Translations under genes and position numbers: made by a program | Assembly: GCA_016201465.1 (NCBI GenBank) | Contig: JACQCV010000030.1 | Coordinates: 1 to 37,486 of the forward strand | Source: Candidatus Vogelbacteria bacterium | GTDB lineage: Bacteria; Patescibacteriota; Minisyncoccia; Phycocordibacterales; UBA12445 | Reading direction: 5' to 3' | Length of the DNA stretch: 37,486 nucleotides | Shown: positions 1-9,606 of the stretch, in pieces | How positions within the stretch are numbered: position 1 is the first letter of the stretch | Layout: each line of letters starts with the position of its first letter | The notes under the pieces: generated by a model | The model's input: only the letters and a program-made list of their open reading frames with translations | Databases searched by the model: none | Told to the model about the DNA's origin: nothing

Positions 1-28
1 AAAAGCGATTAACCAATCGGTTAACCGC
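1..28 (-). terminator. Rho-independent terminator after the carbonic-anhydrase-like gene
   Basis: Read on the minus strand, a 10-bp stem (5-14 paired with 19-28, one G-U pair) with a GATT loop is followed by at least four T before the window edge. It lies just after the stop codon at 36, so it most likely ends that gene. Confidence 0.7.
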
Positions 29-35
29 TCAAACT

Positions 36-482
36 CTAAACCTCGAAGGCTCCCTTGAAATCAGCGTATACTTTTATGATCCGTACATCTTCCCTAAGGC
101 CATTTTTCTTAAGAAATCTCTCAACTACCTCCTCGGCACGGTTGAGTTCACCTCTGTAGAATGCCACCTCTGCCTCATCGTTATCTACAAACTGTTTGCC
201 ATATGCCGCGCAGTTTGCATGTGTCATAAGGACTACATTCCTAGCATCGTGGAACTTGATTGCAGCATGAATCTGGTTCAACAGATAATTCCTGCTATAC
301 GTACTACCGCTGACCAAATCCTTTGCCCCTCCAGCAACATAAACTGGATCTACGGTCTTGAAACCGTAGTAATCTTTCACTCCAGTCTCGAGACATTCAA
401 ATCTTCTATCAAAACACCAAACGACAACGGCATCAACGGTGTAATGTTCAGCACTCACATCAAAATCAACAATTCGCTTCAA
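36..482 (-). CDS. Beta-carbonic-anhydrase-like zinc protein
   Basis: The 148-aa protein keeps the zinc-binding layout of beta carbonic anhydrases: C23-x-D25-x-R27 in one beta strand, a GGA turn at 51-53, and H88-x-x-C91 in the motif THANCAAYG. It is shorter than a classical beta enzyme (about 200 aa), so CO2 hydration is plausible but unproven; a zinc-binding relative with another role is the alternative. The start is TTG. It is preferred because an AGAGGAGG Shine-Dalgarno lies 6 nt upstream, and the reading fits this codon. The gene has its own promoter and hairpin terminator and is a single-gene unit downstream of the ATP synthase operon. The fold call rests on the motif; the activity is inference. 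Confidence 0.7.
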   Translation of the reverse strand: MKRIVDFDVSAEHYTVDAVVVWCFDRRFECLETGVKDYYGFKTVDPVYVAGGAKDLVSGSTYSRNYLLNQIHAAIKFHDARNVVLMTHANCAAYGKQFVDNDEAEVAFYRGELNRAEEVVERFLKKNGLREDVRIIKVYADFKGAFEV

Positions 483-533
483 CCTGGACCTCCTCTGGCC
501 TATAAGTTGGGTGTGAATTAAAGGTCTCGAATG

Positions 534-561
534 AGTTTAACTAATTTCAGATAAATGTCAA
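534..561 (-). promoter_or_regulatory. Promoter of the carbonic-anhydrase-like gene
   Basis: TTGACA (556-561) and TAAACT (534-539) are separated by 16 nt on the minus strand. They give a leader of about 45 nt with a strong Shine-Dalgarno before the TTG at 482. The site lies just past the stop of atpC. Confidence 0.55.
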
Positions 562-568
562 TAGTCAA

Positions 569-808
569 CTAATCAATCATCACATTCAACTTATTACCTT
601 CGCTCATTTCGAGGAAACCGGATTTAATTTCAAACGGAGTTCGTTTGTTGTCAGTAGAAATAATTTGAGCAGTGCATTTCTCGAGCGAAGTCACAAGTGG
701 ATGATGACCATTCAATATAGTGATGTCCCCATCGTAAGTTTTGACATTGAAACCCGAAACCTCACATCGATATTCAACTTTGTTTAAAGAAAGAATGGTA
801 AGTAACAT
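569..808 (-). CDS. atpC: ATP synthase F1 epsilon subunit, N-terminal domain only
   Basis: The 79-aa protein matches the N-terminal beta-sandwich of epsilon, with the signature GDITILNGHHPLVTSL near residues 28-43 and a closing strand ending NVMID. The usual subunit has about 130-140 aa. The C-terminal two-helix domain, which inhibits ATP hydrolysis in many bacteria, is absent. The ORF ends at the natural domain boundary, so this is a genuine short form rather than a broken gene. It is the last gene of the atpBEFHAGDC operon, 21 nt after atpD. No obvious Shine-Dalgarno precedes the ATG. Confidence 0.9.
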   Translation of the reverse strand: MLLTILSLNKVEYRCEVSGFNVKTYDGDITILNGHHPLVTSLEKCTAQIISTDNKRTPFEIKSGFLEMSEGNKLNVMID

Positions 809-829
809 TGTTCTTTTGTTTTTTTGGCA

Positions 830-2236
<1,407 letters not shown>

Positions 2237-2243
2237 TTAAAAT

Positions 2244-3176
2244 TTAATTTTGTAAAGCACTCTGCGTTGACGTGATCTCAATCAATTCTCTTGTAATATT
2301 TGATTGTCTAACTTTGTTGTAATCCGTAGACAGTTTACTAGCGACCTCATCGGCATTATCAGAGGCTGTTTTCATTGCGACTCTACGGGCCGAATGCTCA
2401 GACGCATTTGCTTCCAACATTACGTGATATAACTGCATTTTTATCAAATGAGGAATTAATTTGTTTAAAAGTTCGTCTTTTGGCGGTTCAAAAAGATAAT
2501 TAATCTCATTCATCTCCATTTGTTCAGGCTTTATATCTTTTAGCTCAGAATAACGTCCATGCGTTGGGACGATCTCAGCTACTGTTTTCCTGATCATATC
2601 AAAATTAACCGGCATGATCTGGCGCAACAAAGGCGTCTGCACTAGTGTTGTCTTAAAATTCATTGAGACTGACATAACCCGATCCCATTTCGCCGCCAAA
2701 AAACCTTCAATTATAAAATCCGAAACAGAATCCATTTGATTAGGTTTAGCCATGTTACCAAAATTAAGGAAATTTTTTTCACTTACATAACTATTTTTAA
2801 TTGTAAAGTTCATCGCCTTTTTTCCAATCGTTACCACTTTAAAATTGTCCGTGGTTAATTTATTTGATCTGACATATTCGTCAATAACTCTAAATAGTTG
2901 GTTATTAAATGATCCAACCAATCCTCGATCTGACGAAACGATCATCATTAACGTATTTCTTACCTCTCTTTCTTGCAGAAACGGAACACTGTCTGTCTTG
3001 TGACTGATCAAGCGGGAAAGTAGATCTAGGACCTGCCACGAATAAGGTCTCGAATTAACGGCCAACTCTTGAGCCTTTCTCATTTTGGTCGCAGCCACGA
3101 CCTCCATAGCCTTCGTAATTTTGCCAATGTTATTTATTGCTCTTAATCTATTTTTAATTGTCTGCAACGACTCCAC
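2244..3176 (-). CDS. atpG: ATP synthase F1 gamma subunit (central stalk)
   Basis: The 310-aa rotor shaft has the conserved N-terminal helix with IKNRLRAINNIGKITKAMEVVA and the C-terminal helix with KTASDNADEVASKLSTDYNKVRQ and ITRELIEI. It is a little longer than the usual 285-295 aa through extra sequence in the middle Rossmann-like part. The start codon is GTG, placed 6 nt after the atpA stop; an ATG in this frame is not available nearby. Confidence 0.96.
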   Translation of the reverse strand: MESLQTIKNRLRAINNIGKITKAMEVVAATKMRKAQELAVNSRPYSWQVLDLLSRLISHKTDSVPFLQEREVRNTLMMIVSSDRGLVGSFNNQLFRVIDEYVRSNKLTTDNFKVVTIGKKAMNFTIKNSYVSEKNFLNFGNMAKPNQMDSVSDFIIEGFLAAKWDRVMSVSMNFKTTLVQTPLLRQIMPVNFDMIRKTVAEIVPTHGRYSELKDIKPEQMEMNEINYLFEPPKDELLNKLIPHLIKMQLYHVMLEANASEHSARRVAMKTASDNADEVASKLSTDYNKVRQSNITRELIEITSTQSALQN

Positions 3177-3182
3177 GTCTTT

Positions 3183-4715
3183 TTATTTGTTCAAATTTTT
3201 AAAATCTTGAATCGCACTCTTCAATTTTAGTTCAGTCTCATCACCAATCGCCCCCGTGGTAACAATTGGGTTCATAACGTCGTCGATATGTAAGCTTTCC
3301 ATATAATCAACAAACTTTTTTTCAAAATCCTTTACTTCCAGAGGAGTCAAATCATCTAAAAATCCGTTGAGGGCGGCGTACAAAACCAAAACCTGCCTTT
3401 CAAAATTCATTGGAGCACCATCCACCTGTTTCAGAATTTCGGTCAAAAGCTCTCCTCTCTTAATTTTTTGTTTTGTTGCCTCATCCAAATCCGAGGCAAA
3501 CTGTAGAAATGCCTGTAACTCTCTAAATTGTGCAAGATCAAGTCGGAGCTTTCCAGCAACCTTCTTCATGGCCTTAGTCTGGGCTGCGGAACCTACGCGC
3601 GAAACCGAAAGTCCCACGTTGATAGCTGGGCGCACACCACGAAAAAACAGGGACGATTCAAGATAAATTTGTCCGTCAGTAATTGAAATCACGTTTGTTG
3701 GCACATAAGCTGAAACGTCTCCCAGCTTTGTTTCAATTATAGGAAGCGCCGTAAGTGACCCACCCCCGCCAGCCTTATCAAGCTTGGCCGCCCTCTCAAG
3801 AAGTCTGGCGTGCAAGTAAAAGATGTCCCCCGGGTAAGCCTCTCTGCCTGGTGGCCTTCGAAGTAGTAACGACAACTGTCTATATGCATCTGCATGCTTA
3901 GAAAGATCATCGTAAATAACAAGTGCATCCTGACCTTTGTCTCGGAAATACTCTCCAATAGCGCAACCTGCGAACGGGGCAAGATATTGCAAAGCCGCTG
4001 GATCAGATGCAGATGCCGATACCACGATTGTATAATCCATCGCGCCATTATCCTCTAACATTTTTACTATTTTGGCAATTTTTGAACTTTTCTGACCAAT
4101 GGCCACATATATACAAATAACCTTGGATTTTCCCGATTCTTTCTTCTGGTTAAGAATAGTATCAAGCGCTATGGCCGTTTTACCGGTCTGCCTATCTCCA
4201 ATTATAAGCTCCCTTTGTCCTCTACCAATTGGGATCATGGCATCAACCGACTTGACCCCAGTATGCAGTGGTGTTCTAACAGATTCACGAGATAAAACAG
4301 ATGGTGCTGCCTTCTCAAACGTATAAGAGCTAGCTTCGGCCGGGTTTTCAAAAACCACCCCCTTTCCATCAATTGGTTCACCCAAAGCACTTAACACACG
4401 ACCTATGACCTGATCACCAACCAAAACAGACAATACTTTACCAGTACTCTTAACCCTATCTCCCGTTCTTACACCATCAGATTCACCCAAGATAACCGAA
4501 CCGATAAATCCCTGTTCCAAGTTAAATGCCACAGCTGGAATATCTCCTTTTTCTGTTTCAATTAAAATTAGTTCCTGACTTAAAGCCTCGTTTAATCCGG
4601 ATACCCTTGCGATGCCGTCAGATGCTTCAACAACTCGGCCCACAGCTTCAAATTCTGTAGACGCCTTAAAACCTGCAATATCCCTTTTTAATTTTTCTAC
4701 AATGTCATAGTTCAT
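3183..4715 (-). CDS. atpA: ATP synthase F1 alpha subunit
   Basis: The 510-aa non-catalytic nucleotide-binding subunit has the P-loop GDRQTGKT at 173-180, the alpha-type segment [17 protein letters not shown], and the arginine-finger region [10 protein letters not shown]. Size is normal for the family. Its ATG overlaps the TGA of atpH by 4 nt (ATGA), which indicates translational coupling. Confidence 0.98.
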   Translation of the reverse strand: MNYDIVEKLKRDIAGFKASTEFEAVGRVVEASDGIARVSGLNEALSQELILIETEKGDIPAVAFNLEQGFIGSVILGESDGVRTGDRVKSTGKVLSVLVGDQVIGRVLSALGEPIDGKGVVFENPAEASSYTFEKAAPSVLSRESVRTPLHTGVKSVDAMIPIGRGQRELIIGDRQTGKTAIALDTILNQKKESGKSKVICIYVAIGQKSSKIAKIVKMLEDNGAMDYTIVVSASASDPAALQYLAPFAGCAIGEYFRDKGQDALVIYDDLSKHADAYRQLSLLLRRPPGREAYPGDIFYLHARLLERAAKLDKAGGGGSLTALPIIETKLGDVSAYVPTNVISITDGQIYLESSLFFRGVRPAINVGLSVSRVGSAAQTKAMKKVAGKLRLDLAQFRELQAFLQFASDLDEATKQKIKRGELLTEILKQVDGAPMNFERQVLVLYAALNGFLDDLTPLEVKDFEKKFVDYMESLHIDDVMNPIVTTGAIGDETELKLKSAIQDFKNLNK

Positions 4716-5092
4716 ACTGTTTTTGAAAACATTTTTCTAAATTTTGCGGCTAAGCTAAAGTCAAGCTCTTTCTCATTATCAATCTCAATTCTAATCCCCG
4801 CCACAAGTTTAGAATTTACCTTTTTTTGAATTATATCCTTATTTCCAAACAGTTTCTTTATTTTTCCCTCCATCGAAACACTAATTGGTCTGGCTGTTTC
4901 AATTTGTATGACTTTGCCGCCACTATTCTTAACAACCAAAGATTCAAACAACCTTACAATATTGTCAATCCGCGACTCATCGCCATTTTTCTTCACCGTT
5001 AACCAAAAATTTTTTATTATCAACTTAGGGTCGAGTAAATCACCTAGAGATTCATACAACGATCTCGCGTATAATTCGGGACTGTATCTCAT
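4712..5092 (-). CDS. atpH: ATP synthase F1 delta subunit, shortened
   Basis: At 126 aa this peripheral-stalk subunit is much shorter than the usual 175-180 aa. The N-terminal start [16 protein letters not shown] and the C-terminal beta-strand part [20 protein letters not shown] are recognisable. The missing length is in the N-terminal helical bundle that binds the top of F1. Identity is supported by position between atpF and atpA. It overlaps atpF and atpA by ATGA junctions on both sides. Confidence 0.85.
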   Translation of the reverse strand: MRYSPELYARSLYESLGDLLDPKLIIKNFWLTVKKNGDESRIDNIVRLFESLVVKNSGGKVIQIETARPISVSMEGKIKKLFGNKDIIQKKVNSKLVAGIRIEIDNEKELDFSLAAKFRKMFSKTV

Positions 5093-5595
5093 TTTATAGA
5101 ACTTTTAACGACATCGACAGCATCATTTATAAGTTTTTCATCAATAGACATCGGATTAATTTGAACCGCAGTCGAAAGCGCATTCATGAGTAGACTTTTT
5201 GCACCTGCTTCCATTTTTTCCATTTCTCTAATCATTAGCCTGCGACTAAGCTCTTCGGCCTTCCTCTTAACAGTCTCCGCCTCAGCCGCGGCTGTTTTTA
5301 AAATGGCGCCTCGATCCTCCTGACATGCCTTATTAGCTTGATCAATAATTGCTAGAGCTTCACGTTCACCTTTCATAATCTCCGCCTTTCGTAATTCGTC
5401 TATCTCACTCAACTTACGATCCATGTCATCCGCATTTTTGAGACCCTGCTCTATTCTCTGTCGCCTATCATTAATTAAGTTGACAAGTGGCTTATACAAA
5501 AAATAATTTAGAAGTAAAACCAATACAAAGAAGTTGGCTCCTTGTGCCAATAGCAACTTCCAATTTATCCCCAAATGAGTGAAGAGTGATTCCAT
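5089..5595 (-). CDS. atpF: ATP synthase Fo b subunit (stator)
   Basis: The 168-aa protein has one N-terminal membrane helix (about residues 13-32, with NFFVLVLLLNYFLYKP) and then a long charged alpha-helical stalk. There is one b-type gene, so the stator is presumably a homodimer. It lies 7 nt after atpE and overlaps atpH by 4 nt. Confidence 0.94.
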   Translation of the reverse strand: MESLFTHLGINWKLLLAQGANFFVLVLLLNYFLYKPLVNLINDRRQRIEQGLKNADDMDRKLSEIDELRKAEIMKGEREALAIIDQANKACQEDRGAILKTAAAEAETVKRKAEELSRRLMIREMEKMEAGAKSLLMNALSTAVQINPMSIDEKLINDAVDVVKSSIK

Positions 5596-5602
5596 TCGTT
5601 AC

Positions 5603-5842
5603 TTATACAAATTTTATGATGAGTGATACTACCAAACCATAAATCGCGATAGCTTCAGCGAATGCCAAAGCCAAAATCATTGCTGTTTGTACTTTGGGAG
5701 CGGCTTCTGGATTCCTACCAATAGCCTCAGCTGACTTTGAACCAATAATTCCGATAGCAATTGCAGGGGCTAGCGTTCCAAGTCCCATAATGAAAGCAAT
5801 CGCAAGAGTTTTCAATACTTCTGGAGTCATGATGTCTAACAT
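5603..5842 (-). CDS. atpE: ATP synthase Fo c subunit (rotor ring)
   Basis: The 79-aa hairpin protein has two membrane helices and the polar loop RNPEA (43-47). The ion-binding carboxylate is E63 in AFAEAIAIYG. The positions that make a sodium site in the Ilyobacter type (Gln in helix 1, Ser after the Glu) are I30 and A64 here, so the ring is predicted to carry protons. This is an alignment by eye. Confidence 0.96.
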   Translation of the reverse strand: MLDIMTPEVLKTLAIAFIMGLGTLAPAIAIGIIGSKSAEAIGRNPEAAPKVQTAMILALAFAEAIAIYGLVVSLIIKFV

Positions 5843-5866
5843 AATTATTAATAATTGATAAACAAA

Positions 5867-6616
5867 TTAATGGGCAGACGAGTGTTCAACTGCCATATTG
5901 ATAAAGACTAACGTTAAAACAGAAAAAATCAAGGCTTGAATAAAACCGACAAAAATTTCCATGGCTAGAAACGGCAGCGGAATAACATATGGAGACAACA
6001 TTCCAATAACCAAAAGCAGTACTTCGCCCGCAAAAACGTTTCCAAATAATCTGAAAGCGAGGGAGATCATCTTAACAAATTCTGAGATAAGTTCCAAAAT
6101 TCCAACAAAGAACATTATGGGACTTTCGAAGTTAAAAAACTTCCCCAAGTGATGCCGCAAACCAATGGCTGTTACACCAAGAACATTGACCGAAAGTATT
6201 GATATGATCCCCAGGGCAAGCGTAAAGTTTAGATCGCTTGAGGGGGCGCGCAGGAGTGGTACAAAGGTCTCTTTACCAGCTTCATTAGTTCCACTTACAC
6301 CCAAAGCACTGAGACCAGGAAAAAGTCCTGACCAGTTAGAAAATAAGACAAAGAAAAAAATAGTGCCGATAATTGGCAAATATTTCTCGGTAACTTCTCT
6401 ACGGCCTAAGATTGTATCCATGAAGTCCATGATTCCTTCCAAAAGCATCTCAACAATGGATTGAATTTTACCTGGGATTGTGGTTAGACTCCTACTGATG
6501 ACATACGAAACAATTCCCAAGATAATCAAAACCAAGACAGAAAGTATTAAAGAGTTTGTAACAGGAAAATTCCCAATCGAAAATATTTTTTCAGCTGCAA
6601 TAGAAATCTCCTCCAT
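5867..6616 (-). CDS. atpB: ATP synthase Fo a subunit (ion channel)
   Basis: The 249-aa membrane protein carries the essential arginine R189 in SLAFRLFGNVFAGE and the later helix FVGFIQALIFSVLTLVFI. Five or six hydrophobic helices are visible. It is the first gene of the operon; no atpI precedes it. Its promoter lies immediately upstream and would leave a leader of only a few nucleotides. Confidence 0.96.
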   Translation of the reverse strand: MEEISIAAEKIFSIGNFPVTNSLILSVLVLIILGIVSYVISRSLTTIPGKIQSIVEMLLEGIMDFMDTILGRREVTEKYLPIIGTIFFFVLFSNWSGLFPGLSALGVSGTNEAGKETFVPLLRAPSSDLNFTLALGIISILSVNVLGVTAIGLRHHLGKFFNFESPIMFFVGILELISEFVKMISLAFRLFGNVFAGEVLLLVIGMLSPYVIPLPFLAMEIFVGFIQALIFSVLTLVFINMAVEHSSAH

Positions 6617-6626
6617 ATAGATGAAT

Positions 6627-6655
6627 AATATATATGTAAATCAAAATTTTTTCAA
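6627..6655 (-). promoter_or_regulatory. Promoter of the ATP synthase operon
   Basis: TTGAAA (6650-6655), 17-nt spacer, TATATT (6627-6632) on the minus strand. Only 10 nt separate the -10 box from the atpB ATG and there is no Shine-Dalgarno, so the mRNA is probably leaderless or nearly so. Confidence 0.6.
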
Positions 6656-6657
6656 GT

Positions 6658-6687
6658 AAAAAGCCGTGATGCGCTTGGCACCACGGC
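6658..6687 (-). terminator. Rho-independent terminator of the 57-aa/125-aa unit
   Basis: On the minus strand a 10-bp stem (6663-6672 with 6678-6687, one G-U pair) with loop CAAGC is followed by five T. It follows the stop codon at 6697 and precedes the atp promoter, so it insulates the two units. Confidence 0.85.
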
Positions 6688-6696
6688 ACTAATCCC

Positions 6697-7074
6697 CTAC
6701 CACACGATCGTGAAAACTGGTTTGCCCTTATGAGTCTCTAGGAATTCTCGCACCTCGGTATCCATTGACGACCTACCGAGCATTTCATGGTAGACGCCCT
6801 CAATCTGTTGGATGAGGTCATCCGTGATAGGCTGCAGGTCTTCGCCAACGATCTGTTGGATCAACTCCCCAAAGTCATCAGGGCCAACATTTAATTCACA
6901 GACAGTGATACGCGGCGTATCTATTAATTTCGAACCCACGGCTACCACCTTATCGTTTTCATCGATAGCTAACCTTAAGTCGAAATGTTTAGAGCCCATG
7001 CAATTCGCTTGTGAAAACCTGTACTCTTCAGGAGTCATCCCCTCCAAAACATGAATATCGAGATCTGCTGACAT
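6697..7074 (-). CDS. Conserved-style hypothetical protein, 125 aa
   Basis: I do not recognise this soluble acidic protein. It has no membrane helix or signal peptide. The N-terminal half alternates strands and helices (a strand around residues 39-49 contains KVVAVGSKLI), and the C-terminal half is mainly helical. The start is well fixed: an AAAGGAG Shine-Dalgarno lies 5 nt before the ATG. It is the second gene of a unit headed by a 57-aa membrane peptide and ends in a strong terminator. Base composition appears more GC-rich than the flanking atpB and mltG. Confidence 0.75.
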   Translation of the reverse strand: MSADLDIHVLEGMTPEEYRFSQANCMGSKHFDLRLAIDENDKVVAVGSKLIDTPRITVCELNVGPDDFGELIQQIVGEDLQPITDDLIQQIEGVYHEMLGRSSMDTEVREFLETHKGKPVFTIVW

Positions 7075-7099
7075 GTTTCTCCTTTAATTTTTAAATCAA

Positions 7100-7273
7100 C
7101 TACCTTGGTGTTAGATTGGTGATGATGCGGACCAGAATCTCATCCTGCTTCTTTGGCGCTCTTGCATAGCACACCGAGCAGAAGAGTTCGACCGCCACCG
7201 TTATACCAATCGTGCCAATATAGAGAACAGCCAGAATCATTGTGGGATTAACCCAACTTGCACGAGAGATCAT
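7100..7273 (-). CDS. Small single-helix membrane protein, 57 aa
   Basis: A short ORF reads from ATG at 7273 to TAG at 7100. Residues 11-34 (including MILAVLYIGTIGITVAVELF) form one hydrophobic helix, followed by CSVCYAR and a basic C-terminus. A GAAAGG Shine-Dalgarno lies 6 nt upstream and a near-consensus promoter 60 nt upstream, so it is very probably translated. It is followed after 25 nt by the 125-aa gene. Function unknown. Confidence 0.7.
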   Translation of the reverse strand: MISRASWVNPTMILAVLYIGTIGITVAVELFCSVCYARAPKKQDEILVRIITNLTPR

Positions 7274-7333
7274 TCTTTACCTTTCAGTTTTCAAATTTAA
7301 CCAAGTACACACGGCTTGATTTCTTCTCCCAGC

Positions 7334-7362
7334 AGTGTAGCATTGGTAAATTAATCTGTCAA
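7334..7362 (-). promoter_or_regulatory. Strong promoter of the 57-aa/125-aa unit
   Basis: TTGACA (7357-7362), 17-nt spacer, TACACT (7334-7339) on the minus strand, with a TGC extended -10. It overlaps the last codons of mltG. The leader would be about 55 nt. Confidence 0.75.
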
Positions 7363-8331
7363 GTATTTAGCCTTATTTTTCCTGTGTTCTTCAAAGGTAA
7401 CAGCATAATGCATATTGCCATCTTTGTCGGAGAGATAGTAGAAATATTTTGAATCTGTTGGATATAGGGCGTCCGTAATAGCATCTAGACCGGGATTTGA
7501 AATGGCGCCTGGTGGCAAGCCTTTATACTTATATGTATTGTACGGGGAGTCAATCCTTAAATCATCAACAGTTATTTCCGAACTCGCTTTATCGAGCAAA
7601 TAGGCAAACGAGGCATCAACCTGAAGTGGCATCCCTTTATCGAATCTATTCCAAAGAATGCCTGATATCATCTTACGAGTAGCCCTAGTCCGCGCCTCCT
7701 TTTCTAATATTGACGCCATTATAATTATTTGACTGCGAGTTCGTTTTGAAGCAACTATTCCAGGCTTAATGTCAGCAATCTTGGTTTGAAAATTGTCAAA
7801 CATTTTATTCACGATCTTTTGTTCGTCATAGGTAATAGGGAAAATATATGTATCCGGAAAAAGAGACCCTTCATTTTTTTGAGCGATAGATAGAAACTTA
7901 TTACTGTTAAAACTAGGTAGATTTTTTAACAACAGAGCAGCAATCTCTTTATTTGAAAATCCCTCGGGAATAGTCATCTTAACAGCCCTCCCCTTGTAAG
8001 AGTTGTCGGTTAAATTCTCGACAACACCAACGACAGATAACGGCTCGTCAAATTTAAACTCACCAGCAACAATCTTACCACGAGATCCTTCTAATTTAAC
8101 CAGAAGCTTAAATAAAAACGGTGAACGAATAATTGATCTTTCAACCAAAAATTTTCCCGCTTCAGACACAGACCATCCATCCTGGATCTCAAAATATTTA
8201 GAAGATGGAAAAGAGGCCGGTGCAGAAATAAATAAGATATAAAAAAAATAAACGCTCAACAAAGAAATGCCGGCGACGGCCAGTAATCCAACTAAAAAAT
8301 ATTTAAAACTTGATACTGAATTTTCCTCCAT
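7351..8331 (-). CDS. mltG: Endolytic peptidoglycan transglycosylase MltG
   Basis: The 326-aa protein cuts nascent glycan strands at the membrane and ends their growth. An N-terminal membrane anchor (about residues 10-35) is followed by a LysM-like region and the YceG/MltG catalytic domain, with the catalytic Glu in ASILEKEA and the signature GLPPGAISNPG. Length is typical. It starts with ATG 7 nt after the stop of the DUF8128-like gene, so it is likely cotranscribed with it; no Shine-Dalgarno is visible. Confidence 0.95.
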   Translation of the reverse strand: MEENSVSSFKYFLVGLLAVAGISLLSVYFFYILFISAPASFPSSKYFEIQDGWSVSEAGKFLVERSIIRSPFLFKLLVKLEGSRGKIVAGEFKFDEPLSVVGVVENLTDNSYKGRAVKMTIPEGFSNKEIAALLLKNLPSFNSNKFLSIAQKNEGSLFPDTYIFPITYDEQKIVNKMFDNFQTKIADIKPGIVASKRTRSQIIIMASILEKEARTRATRKMISGILWNRFDKGMPLQVDASFAYLLDKASSEITVDDLRIDSPYNTYKYKGLPPGAISNPGLDAITDALYPTDSKYFYYLSDKDGNMHYAVTFEEHRKNKAKYLTD

Positions 8332-8338
8332 CTATATT

Positions 8339-9559
8339 TTAAATTGGTAAATTAACAGGTGCTTCGCCACGTTTAGATTCGGACCTAGCAAAGGTAGGTG
8401 TAGCTGCAACGGCACCAGGAAAGTGATAAATTGTTGCGAGCTCTTCTGTATTAAGCACAAAAGGCAACCTGCTGTATGGTGGATAAAACCAACCACGCTT
8501 ACAAAAGGCCTCAAACAAACTCTCCTTGACTTTGGGTAACTTTTTCCCAAATGGATCCTGCCATGGATCATAACTTGTAGTTCTTGCAGGTTTAAAACCA
8601 TTTAAATTTAGAGAATTATATTGCTTAACAACGGACATAAGGCCACTAATGTTAGATGGATTAAATTTATCTTTCTCTGCTAAATAAATTACTCTGATAC
8701 CACAATCAAAACCAAGCTTCGAAATCTGCCTCTCAATAGCCTCAACAACACTTCTCTCACCAGGCGACAACAAAATTTCATTTGACAGCATAACCGCGTC
8801 TTTTAACTTATCTCGCTTCATAAGTGTATCAAGTAATTTTTTAGAATCTCCAACCCAGTCTTGCGTTTCAAAAAAAGTTCCCGGCTTTCTAAATCTTTTT
8901 TGCGCAGCCATAATGAGGATTTGAAACCAGACCTGCTCGCCTGGACCAACGGATCCCATAAACTCAAGTGCTGATGTCATTGGATCAACCTTAAATTCTT
9001 CCTTCGGATCTTTGTCTAATCCATAATCGACATAGGTCTTAATCGGATATGCGTCTTCTTTTGTAAATTTAAATTCTGTTCCAAAAAGCTGCCATCCTGA
9101 GTCCTTTTTCAGATATGGAACTCCGTACACATAATCCTGTACTTCGTGTATTTCGGCAGTAGGATATTGAGAGTAAATATGGGTTTCAACGGCAACTCTA
9201 TACTTTTTTATAATCCTAATAAAGAAATGGACATGGCCATCTATTGAAGCTATCTCAAGCGAAGACCATGGTCTAACATTACCCAGATAGTTTTCTTCGT
9301 AAACATTAATTCCAGGGGCCTGGTGGAAAGCCCCAAGGACAATTTCCATGGCCTTGGGTGATTTAAATGTCTCCTTGGGCAAAGTAATTTCAAGCATGAC
9401 CCATTCCAACTTAGAGATAAAGAAAGATTTAATGTATCTCTTCCACACACGCCAAAAAAAAATAGAAATTGCAATAATAAATACAATTGGATATACACGG
9501 AAAAACGCTTCCAAGGAAGCGTTTAGTCCGATCTGAAAAATTTGTGTTATCAGAGACAT
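8339..9559 (-). CDS. DUF8128-like membrane protein of the Patescibacteria type
   Basis: The 406-aa protein has one N-terminal membrane helix (about 21-40) and a large mixed alpha/beta cytoplasmic part. The segment KTYVDYGLDKDPKEE, the stretch FVLNTEELATIYHFPG and the last residues EAPVNLPI match a family I know from Candidate Phyla Radiation genomes, usually annotated as DUF8128 or as related to the N-terminal part of type IV secretion or HerA-like ATPases. No Walker motif is present, and the family normally stops at this point, so it is not an obvious truncation. A role in a membrane conjugation or DNA-transport machine is inference. An unusually strong hairpin lies in its first codons. Confidence 0.65.
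   Translation of the reverse strand: MSLITQIFQIGLNASLEAFFRVYPIVFIIAISIFFWRVWKRYIKSFFISKLEWVMLEITLPKETFKSPKAMEIVLGAFHQAPGINVYEENYLGNVRPWSSLEIASIDGHVHFFIRIIKKYRVAVETHIYSQYPTAEIHEVQDYVYGVPYLKKDSGWQLFGTEFKFTKEDAYPIKTYVDYGLDKDPKEEFKVDPMTSALEFMGSVGPGEQVWFQILIMAAQKRFRKPGTFFETQDWVGDSKKLLDTLMKRDKLKDAVMLSNEILLSPGERSVVEAIERQISKLGFDCGIRVIYLAEKDKFNPSNISGLMSVVKQYNSLNLNGFKPARTTSYDPWQDPFGKKLPKVKESLFEAFCKRGWFYPPYSRLPFVLNTEELATIYHFPGAVAATPTFARSESKRGEAPVNLPI
9498..9530 (-). promoter_or_regulatory. Strong hairpin inside the first codons of the DUF8128-like gene
   Basis: A perfect 10-bp inverted repeat (9503-9512 with 9515-9524) with a 2-nt centre is extended by CGG/CCG at 9498-9500 and 9528-9530. On the mRNA it falls about 30-60 nt after the start codon and is followed by a short U-rich stretch. 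It could slow translation or act as an attenuator, or be chance. Confidence 0.4.
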
Positions 9560-9576
9560 ACTATACGCCTACACAT

Positions 9577-9606
9577 AGTATATCTTATTTGGTCGAGATT
9601 AGGCAA
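9577..9606 (-). promoter_or_regulatory. Possible promoter of the DUF8128-like gene and mltG
   Basis: TTGCCT (9601-9606), 18-nt spacer, TATACT (9577-9582) on the minus strand, 17 nt before the ATG. A 6-bp inverted repeat (TACTAT/ATAGTA) lies around the start codon. Confidence 0.4.

Noticed and set aside
3737-4048. 103-aa frame within atpA
   Set aside because: It is a shadow of atpA in another frame, as are the other frames inside leuS, the RNA-repair gene and the AAA+ operon.
8339-9559. DUF8128-like gene as a truncated conjugation ATPase
   Set aside because: The family as I know it ends at the same EAP-NLPI motif, so the lack of a Walker domain is normal and not a truncation.
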